Shown here: one piece after another, positions 1 to 6,904 of the stretch
Position numbering within the stretch: the first letter of the stretch is position 1
Layout of the letters: each line of letters begins with the position of its first letter
Assembly: GCA_023441255.1 (NCBI GenBank)
Contig: JAEZPW010000364.1
Location: 1 to 15,012, forward strand
Direction: 5' to 3'
DNA length: 15,012 nucleotides
Source: Acidobacteriota bacterium
GTDB taxonomy: Bacteria > Acidobacteriota > Terriglobia > Terriglobales > Acidobacteriaceae
Program-made: the position numbers and the translations under genes
The notes under the pieces: model-generated
Seen by the model: only the letters and a program-made list of their open reading frames with translations
The model's database searches: none
What the model was told of the DNA's origin: nothing

Positions 1-3
1 GCA

Positions 4-32
4 CGCCGGGTCAAAGACCCGGCGCTACACAA
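4..32 (+). repeat. GC hairpin repeat with CTACACAA tail, copy 1
   Basis: The 9-bp arms CGCCGGGTC (4-12) and GACCCGGCG (16-24) pair perfectly around an AAA loop and are followed by CTACACAA. It lies 30 bases beyond the stop of the protease-like gene, on its 3' side. Five more copies occur in this window. Confidence 0.9.
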
Positions 33-62
33 TCCAACAGCGCTACGCGGCCGCACGGGCAC

Positions 63-614
63 CTAGTTCACCAGCTCGATCCAGGTGTTGCGGTAAGCAG
101 CCTTGTCGCGGCGAAGCAGGGCTGCGCCGGTGAACGTGCAGCGTGTGATCATCCAGAGCGGCGCGTTCATGTCTTCGATCGTGGCGTCGGCGATCTCGTA
201 GGACATGCCGAGGATGTTGCGCCCGCTGGCGCGCATCTCGCGAATGACGTCCGGGAAATCGCGCGCGAAGAGATAGCCGGTGACTTCGATCTGAAGCGCG
301 GAGGGCTTCGTTGATCTGCTTGGGCCCGCCTGCTTGGGCACCGGCGCTACTTCGGCGCTGGTGATGACGCCGATCTTGCGGCGTGCGTCATGACGGTCGA
401 GCGACGGAGTGAAGTCGAGTGCCATGCCCAGGAGCGAGGGCAGGGCGCGCTCGGCGGCTTGGCGCGTCAGGACAACGTGATGGCCTTTGGCGCCGCTGGG
501 CGGTTTGTCCGAGGGCGCGTCAACAAACGTGAGCACGCCGTGGAACTCGTGACGGTTCGGATGTGCCGCAACGCGCGGCAGTTCGATCGCCATCGATTGC
601 AGTTGAATTTCCAT
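63..614 (-). CDS. Phage prohead-protease-like protein
   Basis: The product is 183 aa and lies directly downstream of the portal gene, where tailed phages usually encode the protease that matures the capsid shell. The reading frame opens at 701, but I choose ATG at 612-614 because AGGAGG stands three bases before it; the extra upstream residues read into the repeat-bearing gap. Visible landmarks are a histidine in LDRHDARRKIG (about H75), resembling the HD...G stretch of HK97-type prohead proteases, and a serine in LGMSYEI (about S138) where the catalytic serine would fall. The family match rests on position and these two spots, so a scaffold or capsid-accessory role is possible. A repeat hairpin lies just beyond the stop. 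The capsid gene would be expected left of the window. Confidence 0.55.
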   Translation of the reverse strand: MEIQLQSMAIELPRVAAHPNRHEFHGVLTFVDAPSDKPPSGAKGHHVVLTRQAAERALPSLLGMALDFTPSLDRHDARRKIGVITSAEVAPVPKQAGPSRSTKPSALQIEVTGYLFARDFPDVIREMRASGRNILGMSYEIADATIEDMNAPLWMITRCTFTGAALLRRDKAAYRNTWIELVN

Positions 615-955
615 GAACCTCCTGGGAAAGCGTTGTTGGTCCGTGGTCGTTGATCGTGAGTCGGAAATGCAGGTCTCTCCACTACGCTGAGTGATTTGCA
701 CTCAGCTCCGGTCGGGATGACGGAGTTAACCTTAGGCACGACACATCTTGCACATCACACGTCTTTGGGCAGCGACACCGCAGAGACACTTCGGGCACAG
801 AGGCGGGAGGAGGCATATCAGGAGGCAAAGCAAAAAAGGCCTCTGTGTCCGTAGTGGCCCTGCGCCGAAATGCGGTCGTTGGTTGTCGGTCGTGGTCGTT
901 GGCGCCCGGCGTGAGGCTCGCGGCTGTGGGGCGAGGTCCCCCTAACCACCGACGA
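615..955. repeat. 341-bp gap with GTCGTTGGTC-type arms and a CACAGAGGC inverted repeat
   Basis: No credible gene is seen between protease-like and portal genes. Stretches rich in GTCGTTGGTC words occur at 632-664 and 874-902, and the complementary form (ACCACCGACGACTAACGAC) at 944-973, which runs into the portal 3' end. A perfect 9-bp inverted repeat, CACAGAGGC (796-804) and GCCTCTGTG (839-847), lies between. No clear promoter is visible. A small plus-strand frame across 748-945 only translates these repeats. Confidence 0.7.
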
Positions 956-2179
956 CTAACGACTGATGACCAATTCCGGTAGGCCGCGCATGCGCCGGAC
1001 TTCGTTGACGGTCAGCACGCCGGAGCGCAGCAATATCTCGTGGATCTCGGCCTGCTCGCGTTCGTTAGGCGCGTCGACGTCGATGAAGACGAACTCGAGG
1101 TCGTGCCAGCCAAGTTTCTTCGCGATCGCATCGCGCGTGATGTGCTCGGCGAAGAGGCGCGCCGTGGGCACGATTGCCGTCTGGAACGCGGTTGCCGAGA
1201 GCTCCTGCGCCGTGGAGCGGTTCACGTCGCCTTCCAGGCCGAGGAACATCGGCGGAAGATCGAACGCGTCGGCAATCATGCGCAGCAGGAACTCCTGCCA
1301 TTGCAGGCGCAGATCGGCGTCGGTGCCGGCGGCGAAGCGCAGGACTTCGGGCTTCTGGTCCGCCGACAGTATCGGAACGCGACCTGTGCCCTCGATTTCG
1401 TCCTGCCACCAGCGGATGAGCCGGTCGTGGTGCTCGGGCGTCAGATCCTTGAGCCACAGCGCATACTGCACGACCGAGTTCGCAGCGAGTTTGGCGGCGA
1501 AGCGATGCGCGGCCAGGAACTCGTTGATGGTTTCGAATGCGACCTCGAGCCGGCCGAGCCCGAAGGGCGTGTGCGTGCGCGGGTTCAGGCGCATGTACAT
1601 CAGCTCGTCGTCGTTCAGCACCACCTGCGCATCGGGGCCTACCTTGCCGGTGGTCTGCACGTAGCGAGGCGCATCGGGGCGGCCGTCCCAGTCGGCGCGC
1701 ATTTTGATGGTCGCACCGTCGACGGGCCACAGTTCCAGCGGACGGGCGGTGTCGCCGGTCAGGCGAAGCTCGGCCGCGCCGAATCCGCCGACGATCAGGT
1801 CTTCGAGCACCTGCTCGGCGAACGAGCGGAAGCTGTCGTCGGGATTGGGCGCTTCGAGAACGTCGGTCAGGATGCGCACACGGTCGGCGCCGTTCGCGAG
1901 TTCGTCGAGCGCGCGGCCCTTGCGCGGCTGAATGCGCCAGCGCATGCCGGCAATGCGGTCCTTGATGGTGTTGATGGCCTTGCGCGCAACCGGCGTCTCG
2001 GCAAAACGGCGCAGGTTGGCCGGCGTCGGCTTGGGCAGCGCGTTCGTAAGCGCGTTCTGGCCTGGGCCGTAGTGGTTGAGGATCGAGGGCAGCGCGACGG
2101 TGCGCCGCTGGTCCGCCGCAGCGGACACACGGGTGCGATTGCGGCCAAGAAGGCCGCGAACGGCTTGTGCAATGTTCAT
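956..2179 (-). CDS. Phage portal protein
   Basis: This 407-aa protein is a phage portal, the dodecameric ring at one vertex of the capsid through which the terminase pumps DNA. Recognisable portions are PVARKAINTIKDRIAGMRWR near residues 63-82, the GGFGAAEL segment, LNPRTHTPFGLGRLEVAFE in the middle, and the GLEGDVNRSTAQELS stretch ahead of a C-terminal helical region. Length fits HK97-type portals. The start is ATG at 2177-2179; no Shine-Dalgarno sequence is evident upstream, where the ATCCGTGTT repeat arms begin. The final codons and the TAG stop are contributed by an ACTAACGAC-type repeat, so the C-terminus may have been reset by repeat insertion. The terminase lies upstream but is separated by three genes that are not structural. 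Confidence 0.9.
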   Translation of the reverse strand: MNIAQAVRGLLGRNRTRVSAAADQRRTVALPSILNHYGPGQNALTNALPKPTPANLRRFAETPVARKAINTIKDRIAGMRWRIQPRKGRALDELANGADRVRILTDVLEAPNPDDSFRSFAEQVLEDLIVGGFGAAELRLTGDTARPLELWPVDGATIKMRADWDGRPDAPRYVQTTGKVGPDAQVVLNDDELMYMRLNPRTHTPFGLGRLEVAFETINEFLAAHRFAAKLAANSVVQYALWLKDLTPEHHDRLIRWWQDEIEGTGRVPILSADQKPEVLRFAAGTDADLRLQWQEFLLRMIADAFDLPPMFLGLEGDVNRSTAQELSATAFQTAIVPTARLFAEHITRDAIAKKLGWHDLEFVFIDVDAPNEREQAEIHEILLRSGVLTVNEVRRMRGLPELVISR

Positions 2180-2194
2180 GAGTTCAAAACGGGG

Positions 2195-2268
2195 AACACG
2201 GATTGGCGCGGATTAGAACGGATCAAAGGACTTCAAACGATCGTTCATATCCGTGTTGATCCGTGTTG
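2195..2268. repeat. Inverted and tandem ATCCGTGTT arms upstream of portal gene
   Basis: AACACGGAT (2195-2203) pairs perfectly with ATCCGTGTT at 2249-2257 and again at 2259-2267; the last two are a tandem ATCCGTGTTG repeat. A weaker GCGGATTAGAACGGATC stretch lies between. The element fills almost the whole gap between DUF3037 gene and portal. Confidence 0.75.
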
Positions 2269-2280
2269 CTTGCTGGGTTT

Positions 2281-3090
2281 CTAAACCCGCATGTCCACCT
2301 TTGCCCGCTGCGCGATCTGCGGCAGGTCGGACGTGGTCGCGACCAGTATGGAAGCGTCGGTGAAAGTGTCAAGCGCGAAGCCTACGGCGTCATCATTGCG
2401 ATCCAGGTTGTCTTCCACAATTGCGGTTAGCGATGTCTTCGCGTTCTCTACGCGCGCGATGCCCTTGCGGATCTTCGGATAACTCAGCGCCAGCAGCGTG
2501 GCCGAGTCCACGCTGGTCGTGAGCGATACGGCGTGGAACAGGTGCACGACGCCGTTGGGCCGGTACCCGCAGTCGAGCTTGAGCGGGTCGCCCTTGCGCG
2601 TGTACTGCTCGACCGGGATGCGCTTGCGCATCAGTTCCCAGACGCCGGCTTGCTGGAAGCTGTCGCGCATGGCCGTATAGATCGCCTGGCGACCGCTGAT
2701 CTCGCGGCGACCGGCACGGCGAGGCGGTTCGCAATACATTTCCGCCAATCGGCCGATCTCAGCCGTGGGCGAATCGGTCAGCACCCCCTGCATGGGCGTG
2801 AGTTGAATGGCGTTCGAGGCCCAGTCGGCCAGCCTTTGGAACAGGAACACCTGGTCGAACTCGGCAGCACTGTGCAGTGCGCGGCGAAGTTCGTCTTCAA
2901 GTGCGACGATGTAATCGAGATCAACATCTCGGTCAATACACAGCAACCTGCGAAAATCGCGAGTAATGCGAACATCGGCGAAACCGGAGCTCCTTTCGCG
3001 AAGAAGGACTCCGATGTTCACGAACTCGCCCTTCAAAACATCCGGCACATACCGGATGGTGAAGAAGTCGCATTGCGATAATTCAGCCAT
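2281..3090 (-). CDS. DUF3037 family protein
   Basis: This 269-aa protein carries the DUF3037 hallmark near its N-terminus, FFTIRYVPDVLKGEFVNIGV (residues 9-28). No catalytic motif, signal peptide or membrane segment is apparent. From general knowledge, DUF3037 genes are often found beside HipA-like kinase genes, and such a kinase is encoded two genes upstream on this strand; the pair is interrupted by the four-helix-bundle gene. The molecular role is unknown. Start is ATG at 3088-3090, preceded by GGAGG three bases away. That ribosome binding site is made by the CAGCCTCCAG arm of a repeat, and the stop of the upstream gene lies only 13 bases before, suggesting coupled translation. The whole set sits inside a phage packaging module. 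Confidence 0.85.
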   Translation of the reverse strand: MAELSQCDFFTIRYVPDVLKGEFVNIGVLLRERSSGFADVRITRDFRRLLCIDRDVDLDYIVALEDELRRALHSAAEFDQVFLFQRLADWASNAIQLTPMQGVLTDSPTAEIGRLAEMYCEPPRRAGRREISGRQAIYTAMRDSFQQAGVWELMRKRIPVEQYTRKGDPLKLDCGYRPNGVVHLFHAVSLTTSVDSATLLALSYPKIRKGIARVENAKTSLTAIVEDNLDRNDDAVGFALDTFTDASILVATTSDLPQIAQRAKVDMRV

Positions 3091-3114
3091 CAGCCTCCAG
3101 CCTTCAGCCCTCAG
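3091..3114. repeat. Left inverted arm flanking the four-helix-bundle gene
   Basis: This 24-bp arm (CAGCCTCCAG... to ...CCCTCAG) matches the reverse complement of 3503-3526 at 21 of 24 positions. It contains the stop codon of the four-helix-bundle gene (TCA at 3104-3106 on the plus strand) and the Shine-Dalgarno sequence of the DUF3037 gene. Confidence 0.85.
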
Positions 3115-3475
3115 TACGTACTTGTGCGGCTACCGTTTTGCTCAAGCCAGCCAACATCTTTCGAATCTCCACGACCGAGCCTCGGGCAGCATCGTAGAAG
3201 GAAGAATCGACGAGGTCGAGATCTCTTGCTAGGAGAAGCAGGTACTCAAGTTCGCTGGAAATCCCGATGGCAGTCCGCATACGATTTGCGAATTCAGTTC
3301 GGTCGGTCTGGCCTGACGCTTGCGCGATGTTCATCGGCATGGACACGGCCGCGCGTCTGATGTTAGTTCCGAGGCCAATCCGCTCCTGAGCGGGGAAATG
3401 TGAAGTCTGCCGGTAAATGAGCAACGCGAGCTCATGTGCTTTCTGCCACACGTTCAGTTGTCGAAAGTCTCTCAT
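3104..3475 (-). CDS. Four helix bundle protein (23S rRNA intervening-sequence family)
   Basis: This 123-aa protein belongs to the family first described from intervening sequences of 23S rRNA genes and related to the Avd accessory proteins of diversity-generating retroelements. Diagnostic parts are MRDFRQLNVWQKAHELAL at the start, the FPAQERIGLGTNIRRAAVS block (residues 27-45) and the ELEYLLLLARDL helix. The usual IAEG-GR motif reads IAQASGQ here. Family members form small, mostly helical, basic oligomers; their cellular role is unclear. The last residues and the stop are read from a repeat arm, and an inverted copy of that arm lies upstream, so gene and arms look like one inserted unit between the kinase and DUF3037 genes. 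Start is ATG at 3473-3475 with a weak AAGAGAG upstream. Confidence 0.9.
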   Translation of the reverse strand: MRDFRQLNVWQKAHELALLIYRQTSHFPAQERIGLGTNIRRAAVSMPMNIAQASGQTDRTEFANRMRTAIGISSELEYLLLLARDLDLVDSSFYDAARGSVVEIRKMLAGLSKTVAAQVRTEG

Positions 3476-3502
3476 TCAGAACTCTCTTGTCGTACTTGGC
3501 GG

Positions 3503-3526
3503 CTGAGGGCTGACGGCTGAAAGCTG
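3503..3526. repeat. Right inverted arm flanking the four-helix-bundle gene
   Basis: CTGAGGGCTGACGGCTGAAAG... is the partner of 3091-3114 (21/24 matches inverted). It lies between the kinase stop and the four-helix-bundle start, 27 bases upstream of that start. Confidence 0.85.
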
Positions 3527-3547
3527 GTTTCTACCCGTTTGCCGTGC

Positions 3548-4348
3548 CTAGTTCTCTTTCCAATTCCCAAACGGCTGCCGTGATGAATTCTTGAAGTCCG
3601 AAATCAGCTCACGGACTCGTGAACGGCGTTTTACCAGGGATGCAATCAGCTTGTCCATGTCGTCGACATCGCCGTACCACTCGGGTGGCACGGAGTTGGC
3701 ACACTCAGCGATCACGCTGATGTCCATTTCTTCAATGTTCGTGAGCCAGGGCTCGAATGACTCCCACCCGGTGATGCCGGAATATACCCAGTTGCGGGCG
3801 TAAACGCCACGCAGGGGCGAGTCCGGAAAGGACCATTCACCGGCATTGAAACAGTAGCCCTGGTCGATGAAGGTGACCGTGTACTTGCGGTCGCGTGAGC
3901 GCTTCCAGAACGTCGCCTGGCGGCCGTTTGCATTGCAGGTCCACTTATCGAGCGCAAGCATCCCGGCAAATGAGTTCAGGTTGCGCACGCTGCCGATCAG
4001 CGTTTCCGGCAAAAAGTCGAACAGACGGCCTTCGAGCGGACTGATGACGTAACGCGACCCGAACTGCAGGCCGGGCTCGCAGCTCAGCGTGCGCCCGGCC
4101 AGCTGTATGTTCAACTCCGGGCTGTGCTCGATCAGCCATGGACTGACGTCGATGATGTCGGTTGCCGGAACTGGCAGTCCGACGCGTTCGGCCAGGCGCG
4201 TGGCCAACATTTCGTTGGCGAGCACGCGGAGGTGCTGCGGGTTGTTTTTGAATTTCACAACCCACAGATTGCCGTCGGTGGCGCGCATCAGGTGGGATTG
4301 CGCACCGCCGCGCATACGGCGAACGTGTTGGACCGCATCGACCGGCAT
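3548..4348 (-). CDS. HipA-like protein kinase (HipA_2 type)
   Basis: The 266-aa product looks like a compact HipA-related kinase. Seen in order: a glycine-rich loop RMRGGAQSHL (residues 11-20), the ATP-binding lysine in VVKFK (K32), a glutamate in NEMLATRL (E46), a catalytic-loop stretch LALDKWTCNANGRQ (D134, N139) and a metal-binding aspartate in FIDQG (D162). HipA proteins phosphorylate translation-related targets; the target of this subfamily is not known to me. The reading frame opens at 4546, but its first 66 codons run through a CGAAACACGAAAC repeat (giving LRETRNTKLETP), so I choose ATG at 4346-4348. No strong Shine-Dalgarno sequence precedes it. The partner expected from other genomes, DUF3037, lies one gene downstream. 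Kinase, four-helix-bundle and DUF3037 genes lie between terminase and portal. Confidence 0.8.
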   Translation of the reverse strand: MPVDAVQHVRRMRGGAQSHLMRATDGNLWVVKFKNNPQHLRVLANEMLATRLAERVGLPVPATDIIDVSPWLIEHSPELNIQLAGRTLSCEPGLQFGSRYVISPLEGRLFDFLPETLIGSVRNLNSFAGMLALDKWTCNANGRQATFWKRSRDRKYTVTFIDQGYCFNAGEWSFPDSPLRGVYARNWVYSGITGWESFEPWLTNIEEMDISVIAECANSVPPEWYGDVDDMDKLIASLVKRRSRVRELISDFKNSSRQPFGNWKEN

Positions 4349-4440
4349 ATTGCTTGATGAAATACCGAGACTACAGTCGAACGAACGTTGCCCTATAAAA
4401 ATCGACGCGGTGTTCTGAAATCGTAACAAAGGCGTTTCCA

Positions 4441-4462
4441 GTTTCGTGTTTCGCGTTTCGCG
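4441..4462 (+). repeat. GTTTCGTGTTTCGCG repeat upstream of kinase gene
   Basis: Positions 4441-4455 are identical over 15 bases to 6061-6075, followed here by another TTTCGCG. It lies in the gap between terminase and kinase and is translated only in the spurious extension of the kinase frame. Confidence 0.8.
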
Positions 4463-4531
4463 TAAGAAATACGACCGAAGCCGCAGGGCAGATTCGCGAA
4501 CATGAAGCACCGAAGTGCCAGACGGACGTTC

Positions 4532-4561
4532 CGCCGGGTCGAACACCTGGCGCTACACAGG
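4532..4561 (+). repeat. GC hairpin repeat, degenerate copy 2
   Basis: CGCCGGGTC (4532-4540) faces CACCTGGCG (4544-4552) with two mismatches, followed by CTACACAGG. It ends two bases from the terminase stop codon, in the same orientation relative to that gene as the copies 3' of the protease-like, tsf and rpsI genes. Confidence 0.75.
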
Positions 4562-4563
4562 AC

Positions 4564-6054
4564 TTACATCCCTTTGCGTACGGCCAACGCGATCGCCATG
4601 GCCATCACGGTATCGTCATGCGCGCCGGAAGCGGCGGCGGGACTGCCGTCCAGTCCGCGGACAAAGCTTCGGCATTCTTTCAGCAGGCGCGTGCTCGCAA
4701 ACAGCTCGGGTGAGGCGGCCAGGACGGCGGCAAAGTGCTCAATCATTTGCGGGCGCGTCACAACGGAGGTGAGCCAGCCAGGCTTACCGCCTTGCTCGTA
4801 CAGATTGAGGCCGCTGTGGGTCGTCGTGAGATGAGCCAGCACGGCATGCCCGTGGTTGTTGCGTTCCACTGCCACAAGTGCGCCGTTGTATTCACCCGCC
4901 AATGCGGCGACCCGTGCGGCCAGTTCCTGCGGAGGCAGATGGCCGCGATACTCGGCGCATTGCAGCGCGCGCTCACGGTTGATCACCTGCACGCACGAGT
5001 AGTCGCCTTCGGAGCCGCCACCTGCCGGATCGACGGCAACGATGTACTGGGCACCTTTCAGCGGTGGAAGCCACAGCAGCAAGCGGCCGTTGTCGCGTGT
5101 CTCGATCGGGGGCGGCGCGGTTGCGAGCCTCTTGCCCAGAACGTCAACGTCGAACACGCAGGCGCCTGATGCGAGAAAGCAGGACGCCGGGTCTTCGGCA
5201 TATTCCTGCCGGGCAAGACGGCGGAAGTTCGACCGAATCTCGCGCCGGAACGCTATCTGCTCCTGCGTAAGCCCGTGAGCAGCCACCAGTTTCTGCTCTT
5301 CCGCACTGAGTTCGCCCAGAAGCGCGTGATCGCGGACATAATGCGCGTCCCACCACCACGGAAAAAAGTGCCGAACATAGCTACTCTCATCGGCGCGCTG
5401 CCATTCGTCGTAAAAAACACCGGCGGCCCCACTCGGGGTGGATTCGAGAACGATTTCGGCATCGGGAGGAACGGCCGCGCGCAGTGATGCGAGAACCTCG
5501 TTCCCGTCGCCAGGCCAACGGGCGACCTCCGAGCAATGAAGGTTCTGGATGGTCAGCCCGCGGCCTGCATTCGGGTCCGCCGCGGTCTCCACCCGGTACT
5601 CGCTATCGAGCACCGGGAACACCAATTGGCGGACGTTGGCGCGCGAGGTGATCAGCGCGCCCTTGCGACACCACTCCGGCAGGTTCTCCAGGAAGCGGTG
5701 CACGATGCGAAAGATCTCTTCGGCCGACTCCTGATCGTGCGCAACCTGCACGCTCAGGGTTCCGGGCCGGGTTACGGTCGAAACAAAGAAACGCGCGGCG
5801 ATGTAGGTACTCATGCCCAACTGCCGCGCCTTCAGGACGATATTGCGACGGCCGCAGCGGGCCGAGTACTCACGCTGCACGCGATTAAGGATTAACGGCG
5901 CGATACGCCCGTGCTTGTTGCGGACCTTGAGTTGCTGCACCAGGCGGTCGCGCCAGGTAAGGCCGTTCTCAAATTCATCATCGAGCCGCTTGCCAACACC
6001 GATCAGGTATTCGACCTGATCCTTTATCGAGAAATCTTCTTCACTGGAGAACAT
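4564..6054 (-). CDS. Phage terminase large subunit (DNA-packaging motor)
   Basis: This 496-aa protein has both halves of a large terminase, the motor that cuts phage DNA and drives it through the portal. ATPase half: Walker A variant KARQLGMST (about 75-83), a Walker B-like region LHCSEVARW (E177) and the coupling motif LESTPSG (203-209). Nuclease half (RNase H fold): acidic residues in VAVDPAGGG (D342), VAVERNNHG (E397) and HDDTVMA (D480/D481). All key residues are present, so it may be active. The frame opens at 6210, but the first 52 codons translate hairpin and GTTTCGTG repeats (GHGFSRA, LRETRN), so ATG at 6052-6054 is preferred; it has no clear Shine-Dalgarno sequence. No small-subunit gene is recognised upstream. 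Confidence 0.93.
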   Translation of the reverse strand: MFSSEEDFSIKDQVEYLIGVGKRLDDEFENGLTWRDRLVQQLKVRNKHGRIAPLILNRVQREYSARCGRRNIVLKARQLGMSTYIAARFFVSTVTRPGTLSVQVAHDQESAEEIFRIVHRFLENLPEWCRKGALITSRANVRQLVFPVLDSEYRVETAADPNAGRGLTIQNLHCSEVARWPGDGNEVLASLRAAVPPDAEIVLESTPSGAAGVFYDEWQRADESSYVRHFFPWWWDAHYVRDHALLGELSAEEQKLVAAHGLTQEQIAFRREIRSNFRRLARQEYAEDPASCFLASGACVFDVDVLGKRLATAPPPIETRDNGRLLLWLPPLKGAQYIVAVDPAGGGSEGDYSCVQVINRERALQCAEYRGHLPPQELAARVAALAGEYNGALVAVERNNHGHAVLAHLTTTHSGLNLYEQGGKPGWLTSVVTRPQMIEHFAAVLAASPELFASTRLLKECRSFVRGLDGSPAAASGAHDDTVMAMAIALAVRKGM

Positions 6055-6393
6055 TAAGACGTTTCGTGTTTCGCGCAAAAAGAAAAGCCGCTTGAGAGCG
6101 GCTGAGGTTGCTGACAAAGTCGGGGTGGGCCCTGAAGGGCTTACCTCAGCGGCTAAAGCCGTATCGATGTGATTGGATTCACCGGCACGGCTGAAGCCGT
6201 GCCCTTTCAAAGAAGCTGAAGCCGTGCCCTTTCAAGAAAAGGATTCTTTCAGCAGTCTGAGCCGCCCGAGAGCGGCTGAGACATCCTGAGAGGTCTCTGA
6301 CTTTCATGCCGGAAGGTGCCGGCACGAGGCGCAGGGGCGCTCGCGTTTTGCATCTCGAGACGCGAAACTTGAAACGCGAAACGCTTCTTCTTC
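6055..6393. repeat. 339-bp repeat-packed gap between phosphatase and terminase
   Basis: There is no gene here. Contents: GTTTCGTGTTTCGCG (6061-6075) and its inverted relative CGCGAAACTTGAAACGCG (6361-6378) near the two ends; hairpin AGCCGCT-TGAG-AGCGGCT (6086-6103) and a related one at 6260-6277; CGGCT-AA-AGCCG (6150-6161); a 9-bp stem GGCACGGCT-GA-AGCCGTGCC (6184-6203); and a perfect 20-bp direct repeat beginning CTGAAGCCGTGCCC at 6191-6210 and 6216-6235. It could form extended structured RNA in the phosphatase-terminase transcript. No promoter is obvious. Confidence 0.85.
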
Positions 6394-6879
6394 CTACATC
6401 GAATTGAGTCGGTCTGTAACGGAGCGGGTCACCTGGGGCCGCTGAAAGCCGTTCAGGAAGCGCTCGACGCTCTCGACGTAAACGTCGGCGAAGTCAACAA
6501 CGGGACGGCGCCCGGCGATCACGCGCATGGCGTCGTCCACGCTCCATCCGGTCGCGCACATCACGGCCAGCGTCATCATCGGCGCGCGGTGGACGCCGGC
6601 AGCGCAGTGTATGTAGAGCTTGGCCCCGTCGTCTTCAAACGCGCGGAAGGCAAAGTCGATACCACGATGAAAGACACTCGGCGACTTGGGCTGAAAATCG
6701 TCATCGACCGGGTTCCACAGCACCTCGATCCCATACGGCTCGGCGATCGGCGTGTCGTCGAACTCGATCTGCATGTCGATGATGTGAGTTATCCCGGCGC
6801 GTGCCACCTCGCCCATTTTGTCGTGCGTCCAGATGCCGCCGCCCAACGCGATACGGTCCGTGATCCAGGTTATGTCCAT
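6394..6879 (-). CDS. Dual-specificity protein phosphatase
   Basis: This 161-aa protein is a cysteine-dependent phosphatase of the dual-specificity/tyrosine type. The P-loop is HCAAGVHRAP, giving C92 and R98 of the CX5R motif; the likely general acid lies in NPVDDDF (D59-D61). The N-terminal stretch WITDRIALGGGIW matches the usual beginning of small DSP domains, and the length equals a bare catalytic domain with no targeting signal. Substrate cannot be read from sequence. It follows the unknown 169-aa gene with a 25-base gap and precedes terminase, so it seems part of the leftward phage-block transcript. A HipA-like kinase lies two genes downstream, which invites the idea of opposing phosphorylation activities, but this is inference. 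Start ATG has no strong Shine-Dalgarno sequence. Confidence 0.88.
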   Translation of the reverse strand: MDITWITDRIALGGGIWTHDKMGEVARAGITHIIDMQIEFDDTPIAEPYGIEVLWNPVDDDFQPKSPSVFHRGIDFAFRAFEDDGAKLYIHCAAGVHRAPMMTLAVMCATGWSVDDAMRVIAGRRPVVDFADVYVESVERFLNGFQRPQVTRSVTDRLNSM

Positions 6880-6904
6880 TCAGAAGTGCTCAGAAAAGCG
6901 TTGT

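Noticed and set aside
748..945. Small plus-strand frame between protease-like and portal genes
   Set aside because: It consists of translated GTCGTTGGTC and CACAGAGGC repeats and has no ribosome binding site.
1040..2284. Long plus-strand open frame (414 codons) opposite the portal gene
   Set aside because: It mirrors the GC-rich portal coding strand; its product has no recognisable domain while the minus strand encodes a clear portal.
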